A DNA stretch of 64,000 nt, from the NCBI GenBank assembly GCA_002702705.1, contig PABH01000033.1:21295-85294 (forward strand), given 5' to 3'. Positions 50,794 through 60,484 of the stretch are shown one piece after another (position 1 is the stretch's first letter; every line of letters begins with the position of its first letter). The position numbers were made by a program, and so were the translations under genes. The notes below the pieces were generated by a model. That model did not search any database and was not told the DNA's origin. It saw nothing but the letters and a program-made list of their open reading frames with translations. This DNA comes from Anaerolineaceae bacterium (GTDB lineage: Bacteria; Chloroflexota; Anaerolineae; Anaerolineales; Anaerolineaceae).

Positions 50794-53588
50794 AAAATCG
50801 GCTTGAAAATCATATTTTGATTTTGGATGATGATGAGCAATTGGCTGAAATGATGGCTGATTATTTAAAAATTGCTTGTCAGGGAAATGTAAAAATTACC
50901 CATACAGAAGATAATTTTTGGGACGCTTATTCTCAAAATGACTATGATATTATTTTTCTCGATTATCGGATTGCAGAAGAAACGACCGGCATTGAGGTTT
51001 TAAAGAAATTATCCGTACGAAACAATCTGATCCCCGTTGTGATGATGACCGGCGAGGGAAATGAAACGGTGGCAGTACAAGCTATGCAAAATGGGGCGTT
51101 TGATTACCTTGTTAAAGGAGAATACGCACTTTCAACCCTTACAAATTTGGTTCAAAAGGCAATTCGTTTTCGGAAATTACAAGTTGAAAATCAGGAGTCT
51201 TTGGATCATATTCAATACCAATCGAATTTATTAGACAATATGCGGGATGCAGTCGTTGTGTGGGATATTGAAGGAAATATTACCTACTTCAACCGGACTG
51301 CCGAACAATTGTTTGGATATGACCAAAAAGAGTTTATTGGAAAACCTGCCGAACAGACTTATTGGCAGCTCTTCTCGCCAGCCATTCAAATTGATTCCAA
51401 TCAAATTCAAACCCCTATCGAAGTTGAACGCCAATTAAAAGATAAAAAAAATAATCCGGTTTGGATCAGCTCACAGATTACACCATTGATCAACAAACAA
51501 CAAGATATAACCGGATTTATGGACATCTGCCGGGATATAACCATCCGGAAAAAAGAACAACAGACCCATAATGAAACACGCCACTTTTTAGAGAGAATTA
51601 TTACTTCTTCACCTGATCTGGTTTTTGTGTATAACCTGGAAAAAACCAAAATTACCTTCATTAATCCTAATGTAAAACAATTATTAGGGTTTAGTCCACA
51701 GGATATTTATGATATGGGGCACAATGTCATGTTGGAATTAATTCATCCGGATGATTTAGGTTTTATTAATGAACACCTCCAGCGTTTTCAATCAAAATCC
51801 TTCACAGCGTCTTCCATTGAATTTCGGGTAAAAGATAAAACGGGGGTTTGGCATTGGTTCTCCAGTAATGATGGAGTCTTTGCCAGAAATCGAAAAAATA
51901 GTGTTTCTGAGATTATTTGTATTGCTCAAAATATTGATGAAAAGAAAAAAACAGAGGCTTTGTTACAACAACGGCTGGTTACTGAAAAACTGTTATCATC
52001 TATTTCCAATTTTTTCATCAATCTTAGTGCTGAAAATACGGATATCGGTATTGATAAAACCTTTTTGTTAATTGGTAATTTTGTTCGGGCAGATTTTGGA
52101 GCGATTTATTTACTCCAAAATGAACAGAAATTTGTCCATTATTGTGGATTTGAAAAAATTAAGGTTAAGCAAGATATGAATACAATCCACAAAAATCAAA
52201 TCCCTTGGTTATTTAATTTATTAAACAAACAAAACAATTTACAGATTGATAATTTAGATCACTTACCGAACCAGGCTTTTAAGGAAAAACTATTTTTTGA
52301 TGAAAATGGTGTAAAAGCATTAATTTTTGTACCAATGGTATATAACAATACGTTGATTGGTGTTATCGCGTTTTTCCGCCAAAGTAAGGAGCAATCCTGG
52401 GTGGATAATCATACGTACATGCTGCAATCCTTTGCCGAAATGACGGCAAATGCGTTGATCCAGAAAAGAGCAGAAGAAGCACTGCGGGATAGTGAAATGC
52501 GGTATCGCGCTATTGTGGATGAACATCAGACGGAGTTGATTTACCGGGCTAATGCAGATTTGTGTTTTACGTTTGTTAATGAAACCTACTGTGATTATTA
52601 CCGAACGGATAAACAAGAATTATTAGATACCTATTGTCTATCTCCAGTATTAAATGAAGATCAAGCCGCTGTTCTTCAGGCAATTGAGAATTGCACTGTG
52701 GACGAGCCAGTTGTCAAATTTGAGTGCCGGGTTCATTTGGTAAATGAAATACGTTGGCAAGAATGGACACTAAAAGCAATTTATTCGGAAGGCGGTTTGC
52801 TTAGGGAATATCAGGGTGTTGGGCGAGATATTACGGAAAGAAAACAGATGGAAGATCAAATCCAATCTGCTCAAAATCATCTGGCACAAAATTCCCGTTT
52901 ATCCGCTATTGGACAATTGGCTTCCAGTGTCGCCCACCAGATAAGCAATCCCCTAACAACGATTATTGCAGAAGCACAGTTGTTAACTCATAATCTGGTC
53001 AAAGATAATGAAAATTATGAATCTGCTGATTTAATTATCAAAGCGGGATGGCGGGCACAATATGTAATTCAGGAATTGTTAATGTTTTCTGAGCCATCTA
53101 AAGATACAAAAGAATTCCTGAATGTGAATGAGACCATTCAAAAAGCCATTTTATTATCTGAAGCTTTAATTCAGGCGAATGGAAAAGTGGAATTAATTAC
53201 TAATTTACAAGAACCTCTTCCAATGATTCATGGTAATCTACAACAATTAGAAGATTTATGGATAACCATGCTATTATTAGCTAAGGAAGGTACCAAAGAT
53301 GGTGAGAATCACATCATTAAGATTGGCACATCCCCTGCATCTGATTCTTCAGGAGTCATGATCGAAATCAGTGATAACGGAATTCCCTTTTCTGAAAATG
53401 AAATAGATGAAATATTTGAACCAAAGCTGATTCCAGCAGGCATTGGACGCGGTTCTGGTATAGAATTAAGTATCTGTCGTGAAATTGTTCGTCAACATGA
53501 AGGAAATATATCGGTTATAAATAAAAATGGGTTTACAATATTTAATATATATTTTCCCGGGGAGCTGAAGGCTTATGGAACCAATTAG
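50790..53588 (+). CDS. Receiver-PAS-PAS-GAF-PAS hybrid histidine kinase with degenerate ATPase domain
   Basis: A 932-residue cytosolic sensor. Order: receiver (1-125, phospho-acceptor D58 in IIFLDYR), PAS (about 135-255), PAS (about 265-385), GAF (about 400-560), PAS (about 570-690), then a dimerisation helix with H716 in SSVAHQISNPLT, and an ATPase-like domain. The H-box is altered (HQIS, not HEIN). The ATPase N-box, normally ending NLxxNA, reads WITMLLLAKEG, so the metal-binding asparagine is lost (L830). DNGIPFS and GRGSGIEL remain. It probably lost autokinase activity and may act as a scaffold or regulatory partner. Overlaps the next gene by 14 bases. Confidence 0.88.
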   Translation: MKNRLENHILILDDDEQLAEMMADYLKIACQGNVKITHTEDNFWDAYSQNDYDIIFLDYRIAEETTGIEVLKKLSVRNNLIPVVMMTGEGNETVAVQAMQNGAFDYLVKGEYALSTLTNLVQKAIRFRKLQVENQESLDHIQYQSNLLDNMRDAVVVWDIEGNITYFNRTAEQLFGYDQKEFIGKPAEQTYWQLFSPAIQIDSNQIQTPIEVERQLKDKKNNPVWISSQITPLINKQQDITGFMDICRDITIRKKEQQTHNETRHFLERIITSSPDLVFVYNLEKTKITFINPNVKQLLGFSPQDIYDMGHNVMLELIHPDDLGFINEHLQRFQSKSFTASSIEFRVKDKTGVWHWFSSNDGVFARNRKNSVSEIICIAQNIDEKKKTEALLQQRLVTEKLLSSISNFFINLSAENTDIGIDKTFLLIGNFVRADFGAIYLLQNEQKFVHYCGFEKIKVKQDMNTIHKNQIPWLFNLLNKQNNLQIDNLDHLPNQAFKEKLFFDENGVKALIFVPMVYNNTLIGVIAFFRQSKEQSWVDNHTYMLQSFAEMTANALIQKRAEEALRDSEMRYRAIVDEHQTELIYRANADLCFTFVNETYCDYYRTDKQELLDTYCLSPVLNEDQAAVLQAIENCTVDEPVVKFECRVHLVNEIRWQEWTLKAIYSEGGLLREYQGVGRDITERKQMEDQIQSAQNHLAQNSRLSAIGQLASSVAHQISNPLTTIIAEAQLLTHNLVKDNENYESADLIIKAGWRAQYVIQELLMFSEPSKDTKEFLNVNETIQKAILLSEALIQANGKVELITNLQEPLPMIHGNLQQLEDLWITMLLLAKEGTKDGENHIIKIGTSPASDSSGVMIEISDNGIPFSENEIDEIFEPKLIPAGIGRGSGIELSICREIVRQHEGNISVINKNGFTIFNIYFPGELKAYGTN

Positions 53589-54357
53589 TATTCTTGTAGT
53601 TGAAGATGATGAAATTGTTGCAAAAACAATTGAACGCGTCTTAAGAGGCGATGAATTTAAAGTCTCTGTCGCAAACAGCGGCGTGGAAGGATTACAGTTA
53701 GCCAGGCGGAACGTACCCAAACTCGTGATTTTGGATGTGATTATGCCGGGGATGGATGGCTATACCGTTTGCCGGGAAATGCGCATTGACCCGCTGTTAG
53801 AAAACGTGCCGATCTTATTCCTGACTGCAAAAGCTAAGGATGAAGATAAAATTGTTGGTTTTAAAGCTGGCGCAGATGATTATCTGGGTAAGCCTTTTAA
53901 TATTGATGAATTACTGCTTCGCATCCGAGCTATTTTGCGTAGAACCCGCCGGAATGAACAAAATCAAGTACAGCAATTTACAGAAACCGTTATACCGGTT
54001 ACTCAGGAAGTACAGCCCCCGCCTTCATCACCCAGCCATATTTTGAAAATTGGTCCGTTTGTATTAAATACACGTACTTATGAGTTTACCTCCGAATCAC
54101 AGGGTAAAATTCGATTGACGCCTGTTCAATATGACCTGCTTTATCATCTGATGAGTCACCCGGGTGAAATTTTTTCTCCGGCTCGCTTATTAGATGAGGT
54201 ATGGGATTATCCTTCCGATGCGGGCAGCCCTGATCTTGTCCGTGTTCATATCAAAAATTTGCGTGAACGAATTGAAGATGATCCCCGAACACCAATTTTT
54301 ATTAAAACGATTGCCGGATATGGGTATACCATTCAACCAGAAGATTTTGAGGAATAG
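53575..54357 (+). CDS. OmpR-family response regulator
   Basis: A 260-residue two-domain regulator. Receiver with D54 in VILDVIMPGMDGY and K in YLGKPF; a short proline-rich linker; and a C-terminal winged helix with IRLTPVQYDLLYHLMSHPGEIFSPARLLDEVWDYPSD and RVHIKNLRERIEDDP. It binds DNA when phosphorylated, presumably by one of the two flanking kinases. The location between them, and the overlap with the upstream gene, argue they form one circuit. Targets are unknown. Confidence 0.93.
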   Translation: MEPISILVVEDDEIVAKTIERVLRGDEFKVSVANSGVEGLQLARRNVPKLVILDVIMPGMDGYTVCREMRIDPLLENVPILFLTAKAKDEDKIVGFKAGADDYLGKPFNIDELLLRIRAILRRTRRNEQNQVQQFTETVIPVTQEVQPPPSSPSHILKIGPFVLNTRTYEFTSESQGKIRLTPVQYDLLYHLMSHPGEIFSPARLLDEVWDYPSDAGSPDLVRVHIKNLRERIEDDPRTPIFIKTIAGYGYTIQPEDFEE

Positions 54358-54371
54358 GATTAAGCCGACAA

Positions 54372-56462
54372 ATGGCATCTACCAAGTCGATCAATCTTAA
54401 TAAGGATTTATGGGATACCGTTTCTAAAGCGGTTAATAGTTTTTCCAATGTGGTTACTTTAGAACAAGACTTATATGATTTATTAACCACCCTTATTAAC
54501 ACATTAAATATTTCTGGTGGTGCCTTTTATCTGCCATTGGAACAAATAAATCCTGAAAATCACTGGATTACTATTAATTTTTCTCCTGATTTTAAGAATC
54601 AATTATTAATTGGTCAGGGAGAATTATTTGATTATTATTCTTTTTTACGTTCCAAAAATACGGCTGTTTATCCTCCACCGAATGGTTTTGCTGCCAGTGT
54701 GCCAATTCACGCCGATGGTAACATGATCGGGTTTATGATCCTTGAAGGTGAAAAAGTTTCTGAGGATACCCAGCAGTTTTTGCAAAAATGTCTCGATTAT
54801 TTAGGCCTTCGGATTCATCAACTTTTACTTAAAGTGGAAATTGAAAAAAGAAAAAAGGAAATTGCTGCTCTTAAATATATTGCTCGCACACAAAGTACCG
54901 GTCTGAGTATTAACGATACGCAGATTAATATGATCCAGAGTATCCGTTCTATCTTTGAAGCCGATGAGGTTTTATTGATCGTTTTAGATAAAGATAATCC
55001 TAACCTGGCGATAAAAAAACGATTGGGTGCTAAATTGGATTGGATATCCCAGGTCAGCTTAAAGTTAGAAAAGGGATTAATCTGGCAGTGTGTTTACACA
55101 AAAAAAGTTGTTGAGACGTTGGATGTTACCCAAAATGAGTTTTTTAATGCCGAATTTGATGGGGCAATTGGTTTAATGGTTCAAAGTATGGTTTGTGTGC
55201 CATTGTTAACCAACGGGCAAATTTTGGGTGCTCTGGCATTGTTAAATGTTCCTGCCAGGCAACTTAATGAATATGAAATTGATCTGTTAAGCTCGATGGC
55301 AACTGCCTTGGCAAACACCATGTTTAATATGAACATGTTCCTGGAATTAAAAGTTTCCAATGCTGATTTGGAAGCCAGCCGCTGGGAATTGTTACATTCC
55401 CGCAATACCTTGCGAGCCTTATTTGACAGCATTCCAGCCTCCATGTATATCATTGATAGAAAATACAGCTTATTGGCAATTAATATGAGCCGTGCTAATC
55501 GGGTCAATATTCCGCCAAACAAATTGGTGGGACGAAAGTGTTATGAAAAACTGTATCAACGGAATGACCCTTGTCCTGGATGCCGGGTGATGGAAACGTA
55601 TAATAATGCTCGTTCAACCACCCGTATTCATCGTGATTGGATTGATGATGAACAATTTATCGAGTGGGAAATTATCACATATCCCATCTTAAATGAAGAT
55701 GATTACCCGGTCCAAGCTATTTTGTTTGAACAAGATGTTACGGAAAAAAGGCATCTTGAAGCGAATCTGATCCAATCAGAAAAATTGGCTGCCGTTGGAC
55801 AATTGGCTGCTGGGGTAGCCCATGAGATTAATAATCCTTTGGCAGCGATTATTGCAAATGCCCAATTATTAAACCGGGAAGTTTCAGACGACGATATTGA
55901 TACCAAAGATTCCCTAAATTTGATTGAAATTGCAGGCACACGCGCTTCCCAGGTGGTTAAAAACTTACTTGGGTTTGCCCGAAAAGAACAATATGATTTT
56001 CAGAACATGGATTTAAACGAAACCATTCATAATGCCTTGTCCCTTGTTCAGCATGAAATTAATTCCCGACCGATTCGAATTGATTTGGAACTGGAAGATA
56101 ATTTACCAAGGTTAAATGGAAGTAAGGATCATTTACAGGGCGTATGGATCAATTTGGTGATGAATGCTATTGACGCATTTGAGGATCAGCCCGGCGTGAT
56201 TGTGATCAATACTCAATATGTTAACGAAGAATTTCGTGTCACGATTAGTGATAACGCAAAAGGAATACCTGAAGAAAAATTAACCCGCATCTTTGAACCA
56301 TTTTATACTACCAAGGACGCCGGAAAAGGAACGGGGCTGGGGTTATCGCTGTGCCACCGTACCGTAAAACAACATGGTGGTATTATCACCGCTGAAAGTA
56401 AAATTGGCAAAGGGACAAAATTCATTGTTACCCTGCCTTCTACCCCTAGTTTTCGCACTTAA
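54372..56462 (+). CDS. GAF-GAF-PAS histidine kinase
   Basis: A 696-residue sensor kinase. Two GAF-like domains (about 20-150 and 165-325), a PAS domain (about 345-460) containing a CPGC pair within RNDPCPGCRVMET, a dimerisation helix with H484 in AAGVAHEINNPLAAI, and an intact ATPase (WINLVMNAIDAF, SDNAKGIP, GTGLGLSL). Being complete, it is the likely active kinase for the OmpR-type regulator upstream. The cysteine pair in the PAS domain may respond to redox or metal. Short gap (14 bases) after the regulator gene. Confidence 0.92.
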   Translation: MASTKSINLNKDLWDTVSKAVNSFSNVVTLEQDLYDLLTTLINTLNISGGAFYLPLEQINPENHWITINFSPDFKNQLLIGQGELFDYYSFLRSKNTAVYPPPNGFAASVPIHADGNMIGFMILEGEKVSEDTQQFLQKCLDYLGLRIHQLLLKVEIEKRKKEIAALKYIARTQSTGLSINDTQINMIQSIRSIFEADEVLLIVLDKDNPNLAIKKRLGAKLDWISQVSLKLEKGLIWQCVYTKKVVETLDVTQNEFFNAEFDGAIGLMVQSMVCVPLLTNGQILGALALLNVPARQLNEYEIDLLSSMATALANTMFNMNMFLELKVSNADLEASRWELLHSRNTLRALFDSIPASMYIIDRKYSLLAINMSRANRVNIPPNKLVGRKCYEKLYQRNDPCPGCRVMETYNNARSTTRIHRDWIDDEQFIEWEIITYPILNEDDYPVQAILFEQDVTEKRHLEANLIQSEKLAAVGQLAAGVAHEINNPLAAIIANAQLLNREVSDDDIDTKDSLNLIEIAGTRASQVVKNLLGFARKEQYDFQNMDLNETIHNALSLVQHEINSRPIRIDLELEDNLPRLNGSKDHLQGVWINLVMNAIDAFEDQPGVIVINTQYVNEEFRVTISDNAKGIPEEKLTRIFEPFYTTKDAGKGTGLGLSLCHRTVKQHGGIITAESKIGKGTKFIVTLPSTPSFRT

Positions 56463-56572
56463 CGTTTTCGTGAATAACCTACACTCAAAAGAGAAGAGGT
56501 AATAGAAGTCCTCTCCTTAAAACTTTATTGATTGTTATCTTTGCCGTTAAAAATCATTTGGTAGGATATCGT

Positions 56573-57397
56573 TTAAGTTAAAGAGCGGGCTAATCGAAAA
56601 CCCAGTGCAGGGGAGTTGTAGTCAGGGGCAATTCCTTCTCTGGCTGTGCAGCGCGCCATTTTTCGGCTGTAATACCATGCACCTCCGCGAACGACATATT
56701 TATGTGAACGGTCAAATTGCTCTCGTCCATCACTTGCGTCATAAGGATAAGCAACATATTTGGAACATGTCCATTCCCAGACATTGCCTACCATGTCTGC
56801 CACTTCATCACGGCTGTCTCCGCTGGTGGAATAAATACCTACTGGGGTCGTATTATTAATGCCACTTTCTAATGTATTACAACGCCAGGTATCAAACACA
56901 TTTCCCCAAGGGTACATTCTGCCATCAATCCAGCGTGCCGCTCGTTCCCATTCTGCTTCAGATGGTAACCGGTAATTTTGGTTTGTTTTGGCGTTGATCC
57001 ATTCGATATATTTTTTACAATCTGCCATGGAAACGCCTACCACTGGATGATTCTCTTTACCTTCAGGGTAACTAAAACCGACCCATCCTTTTGGCAGCCG
57101 GTGGGCAGTATCCCAAATAAAGCTGTGATATTCTTCATTGGTAACTGGATATTTGCCAATTTCAAATTTGGGTAAATATAATTCATGTTGGGGTTGTTCG
57201 CTCATAAATAAATCAGCATCAAACCAATCCATTACCCATTCTTCTTTTAAATAGAGATGTTGAATACTTTCTTCGCTGGTACCCATGATAAATTTACCTG
57301 CTGGTATTTTTACCATCGGTGGTAATGGCAGCCTTCCGCGTTTGGTTAACTTGCGTTGGCCATTTGTTTCAAAATTAGGTAACATGTTGGAAGTCAT
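56573..57397 (-). CDS. SUMF1/formylglycine-generating-enzyme-like protein
   Basis: A 274-residue protein of the FGE-sulfatase (SUMF1) fold: IPAGKFIMGTSEES, NEEYHSFIWDTA, YRLPSEAEWERAARWIDGRMYPWGN, GNVWEWTCS and VVRGGAWYYSRKMARCTAREG, GFRLARS. The two copper-binding cysteines of active FGE (in the segment after the GG) are not visible (WYYSRKMARC), so it is probably not a formylglycine-forming enzyme. Related non-catalytic proteins act in binding or signalling. It stands after the kinase operon on the opposite strand and before the glycosyltransferases. Confidence 0.8.
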   Translation of the reverse strand: MTSNMLPNFETNGQRKLTKRGRLPLPPMVKIPAGKFIMGTSEESIQHLYLKEEWVMDWFDADLFMSEQPQHELYLPKFEIGKYPVTNEEYHSFIWDTAHRLPKGWVGFSYPEGKENHPVVGVSMADCKKYIEWINAKTNQNYRLPSEAEWERAARWIDGRMYPWGNVFDTWRCNTLESGINNTTPVGIYSTSGDSRDEVADMVGNVWEWTCSKYVAYPYDASDGREQFDRSHKYVVRGGAWYYSRKMARCTAREGIAPDYNSPALGFRLARSLT

Positions 57398-57406
57398 AAG
57401 TTTATT

Positions 57407-58483
57407 CTACAATCCCATATTTTCATATGCCATTAAAATTGTATTAATATTCTCATCAATATCATTACTCAGCGCATAAAGGTACGGTTCTGCGGCGGCT
57501 TCTACTCGATAATCCTGAAGGTGATCAACCATTTCCAAGATTACCTTTTCCCAGGCATCTGAAGAATTTGGAACCAGCCAGCCATATTGAGAGAACTTTC
57601 TGTATACTGAGCTTTCTGATCCAATCCAGGGGATTTTCATCACCATATATTCCAACAACCGGGCTGAACCTGAACGTTGGTCAAAATCACCACTTAAGGG
57701 AGCCAGTCCAATATCTAATCGGGACAAATAACGAGGCCAATCCGCTTGCTCAATCATAGGCCACAAATATTTATGCCGGGCTGATACGGGAAGGTGATCG
57801 TAAATTCGTTGATCGCCTCCAAAAACCACGATTTGGACCTGATTGCGTTTTTGGACAACCTGACCTAATGCTTGTAAAACACCACTTTTTTTAATCCCTG
57901 GAAAATGATTCCCATCTCCACCCAGGCCGATCACTATCCCTTCATGAATGGCAGCGGTTTGTTTAAGGTATTGATCAGTGTCCAAAAAACTAGGAATATA
58001 GGTACATCGGATCGATTCGCCAATATCATCACTTAAACGCTCGGAAGGAGTAATTACCCCATCCACCAGCCGTAAACCCCAGGCTAATTGTTCAATCGGT
58101 TTTGGATCAAGAGGTTCATCGCCAAAAATACAGTCTCCATTTTGGCACGCTGTTATTCCCTTGTACCAAAAACTGTATGCTGGCATTTCTTTGGTTAATG
58201 TATTGACTGGTGTATCAAGATTTAGCAGAATTTTTTTATCGTAAGCTTTCCATTTTTGAACCGTGGAAAGCACAGCGCCAATTAAACGGCGATGAATGAC
58301 GATTACATCGGCGGATTCACATAATAATTGAGCCTGGGATGTGTTGTTAATAAAGTCTTTCAGGGATAAAAGATGAGCAGAATGGCGCTGGGTGCGGTTA
58401 ATTGCTTTTGCCGGAATCGCACATTGCCACTCAAAACTTAAGCGATCTTGCGGGTGGTCATAATAAACATACACAATGTTCAT
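57407..58483 (-). CDS. Glycosyltransferase-like protein (GT4-type fold)
   Basis: A 358-residue protein with N-terminal NIVYVYYDHPQDRLSFEW and a C-terminal GT-B-like half, where SGVLQALGQVVQKRNQVQIVVFGG, DWPRYLSRLDIGLAPLSGDFDQRSGSARLLEYMVMKIPWIGS resemble the donor-binding part of GT4 enzymes. The sugar and acceptor are unknown. The ATG overlaps the upstream TPR-glycosyltransferase gene (ATGA), so they are co-translated. The locus near fliC suggests flagellin or surface glycan modification. Confidence 0.75.
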   Translation of the reverse strand: MNIVYVYYDHPQDRLSFEWQCAIPAKAINRTQRHSAHLLSLKDFINNTSQAQLLCESADVIVIHRRLIGAVLSTVQKWKAYDKKILLNLDTPVNTLTKEMPAYSFWYKGITACQNGDCIFGDEPLDPKPIEQLAWGLRLVDGVITPSERLSDDIGESIRCTYIPSFLDTDQYLKQTAAIHEGIVIGLGGDGNHFPGIKKSGVLQALGQVVQKRNQVQIVVFGGDQRIYDHLPVSARHKYLWPMIEQADWPRYLSRLDIGLAPLSGDFDQRSGSARLLEYMVMKIPWIGSESSVYRKFSQYGWLVPNSSDAWEKVILEMVDHLQDYRVEAAAEPYLYALSNDIDENINTILMAYENMGL

Positions 58484-60231
58484 GCATTTACCTTTTCAGA
58501 CTTAGCAAAAGGATCAAATTGGGGTTGTTTTCTCAAATTTTCCAACCGCGGCGTGTTGTGAGCTAATACCTCAGCAATAGTTTGCTGCCATTTTAGGCCA
58601 ATTTGCTGCTGCTCACGCGCCTGGGCTTTGATAAAGCCTTCATCTCCAATACCTTTGCGCATCTCTTCATCCATGATCAATTGTCGAAGATAACCATGCC
58701 ATTCACTGGGTGTATGTGCAATAAAACCTCCGCGTCCCCAATCCATATACGCTGGAATGTCAGAACCGATCCAGGGTAATCGTTTTACACTGGCTTCCAT
58801 CACCAAACGATCACTCTGTTTTAAGTTATAAGGAATTTTTCGATGGGGTGCGAGTAATATATCCATTTGGCCTAACAGATAGGGATATTCTTCATATCCA
58901 ACCATCGGTAGATATAACCGCCGGTTGGACGGTAAGGATTCAAATAACCGGTAGGCCTGGGAATTTCCAATGACTACCATTTGGGACTGTGGAAATTCAC
59001 GCATGACGCGCAAAACGATCCGGCGAACCTCAAATACGTCTTCCAATTGGGCAGCACTGCCGACCCATCCGATGTTAATTGTATTTCTTGGATTGTGGGG
59101 TTTGTTCCATAAACGGTTGCTGCGAGACCAGCCGTCCGGTATCCAATATGAACGATGTCCTGAATTGACTAGGGTTTTATTTACCTCATTGGATGCTACG
59201 GTGACGGCTTTTGCCAACAATAAGGCGGTTGCATAGGCCCGGCCCCGTATGGCATCCCCAAGTCCTTTTTTCGCATAATATGGGTGCGAAACCGGCATAT
59301 CTTCATAATTGTCATCCAGATCCAAAATAATGGGCACACCACTGGTAGATGCAGTAGCCATACTTTGCATCAATTTTGGGTTAAGGTGCGGGTTACTGAC
59401 GATAACCACATCTGCAACAGCATCCGTATCCGGATTAAATTGGTCTGCGCGTTTTACCTTACAGCCCACTTGTTTCAAGCCGTCAACCAAAATATTCAAA
59501 CGAGGTGTCAGGTCATATAAATCGGGAACCAATACCAACACACGCCCTTTGAAAGGTTGGATTTCGGGTGGTTTCGGTTTCACAACTTTGGGTTGAGGTT
59601 CTTGAGGAACCTGGTTTACCTTAATCGGTTGAGATTGCTGTTCCTTCTGGTCTTCCATTTGGTAGGCGATATTAATTTGCAGCCCCTGCAGCGCTTTTGC
59701 CAAATCATTTCTGCCGTCGGCACGAGCCTGGCGGATATTAATTTCAATTAATGCAGGCAGCAAGTTGTCAATTTCATCCAACCGTTCTGATACCATTTGA
59801 GCGGGACTGGTGCTTTCTAAAATTTCTTGCAGCATTTCAGCAGCCCGTAACATCTCGGTTTCTGTGACGGGAACTTTCCGCCCGGTGAGTCGCATTAATA
59901 AACGCGCTAATGCTTCCGGATCAGTGGGCATCGGTTCCGGTGAAATTTCAGATTCTTCTGATTTGGCTAAAATAACCTGCTGCTCAATCTCCTTGTTTTC
60001 CGGTTCCAGGGTTAAGGCGCGATGATATAAATCCTCTGCGGTTTTGCTGTCACCGCTGGCTAAATACAAATTACCCAACACGAGTAAGACCTCAACATCG
60101 TTGGGATAATCACGCAAAATACCGGCATACGTTTCCACAGCTTCTTCTAAACGGTCAGCATTCATGTGGGAACGTGCCATGATCTTACGTACTTTTAAAT
60201 CTGTATTCCGTGACAGTGACGATTCACTCAT
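58480..60231 (-). CDS. TPR-containing glycosyltransferase
   Basis: A 583-residue protein. Two to three tetratricopeptide repeats at the N-terminus (RLEEAVETYAGILRDYPNDVEVLLVLGNLYLASGDSKTAEDLYHRALTLEP, residues 20-70), a helical middle with a proline/lysine/glutamine-rich linker (about 190-230), and a GT-B-like domain (from about 230) with VLVLVPDLYD, TINIGWVGSAAQLEDVFEVRRIVLRVMREFPQSQMVVIGN and PLLAPHRKIPYNLKQSDRLVMEAS. TPR-GT fusions occur in flagellin- and surface-protein-modifying enzymes. The short 5' region contains hairpin GTTTAC/GTAAAC. Confidence 0.78.
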   Translation of the reverse strand: MSESSLSRNTDLKVRKIMARSHMNADRLEEAVETYAGILRDYPNDVEVLLVLGNLYLASGDSKTAEDLYHRALTLEPENKEIEQQVILAKSEESEISPEPMPTDPEALARLLMRLTGRKVPVTETEMLRAAEMLQEILESTSPAQMVSERLDEIDNLLPALIEINIRQARADGRNDLAKALQGLQINIAYQMEDQKEQQSQPIKVNQVPQEPQPKVVKPKPPEIQPFKGRVLVLVPDLYDLTPRLNILVDGLKQVGCKVKRADQFNPDTDAVADVVIVSNPHLNPKLMQSMATASTSGVPIILDLDDNYEDMPVSHPYYAKKGLGDAIRGRAYATALLLAKAVTVASNEVNKTLVNSGHRSYWIPDGWSRSNRLWNKPHNPRNTINIGWVGSAAQLEDVFEVRRIVLRVMREFPQSQMVVIGNSQAYRLFESLPSNRRLYLPMVGYEEYPYLLGQMDILLAPHRKIPYNLKQSDRLVMEASVKRLPWIGSDIPAYMDWGRGGFIAHTPSEWHGYLRQLIMDEEMRKGIGDEGFIKAQAREQQQIGLKWQQTIAEVLAHNTPRLENLRKQPQFDPFAKSEKVNA

Positions 60232-60299
60232 TTATTGGTAACCCTAATACCGAACAAAAATTTGCCTTAAAGTGATGCTATAAGAACAAGGATAGCCAT

Positions 60300-60317
60300 C
60301 GTTTACTACTGTAAACG
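60300..60317. repeat. Inverted repeat upstream of the TPR-glycosyltransferase
   Basis: CGTTTAC (60300-60306) and GTAAACG (60311-60317) form a perfect 7-bp inverted repeat with a TACT spacer. It lies 70 bases before the gene start and just upstream, on the minus strand, of GGCTATCC. An operator or a fragment of the TTTAC promoter class is possible. The remaining 60232-60484 gap holds no gene. Confidence 0.4.
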
Positions 60318-60484
60318 AGAACGACTTTTTTTACCGTAAAAGCATTCTGAAAATACCGTAAAGTTTGAGTAAACAATTTTTAGAAATGTTTTTGGTAATT
60401 AAATCAGAGGTACCGAAATTTTCGTTTTAAGTACTTGATATATGAATATGGCAAAATTTAATAACAAAAACAAGCAATTTTAAA

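Noticed and set aside
56573..57397. Active formylglycine-generating enzyme
   Set aside because: The copper-binding cysteines of the family are not visible in the GG-AWYYSRKMARC region and no sulfatase gene is near.
60280..60317. Another copy of the TTTAC promoter motif before the TPR-glycosyltransferase
   Set aside because: GGCTATCC is preceded by TTTAC at 13 bases, not 19, and the TTTAC is part of a perfect inverted repeat, so it is listed only as a repeat.
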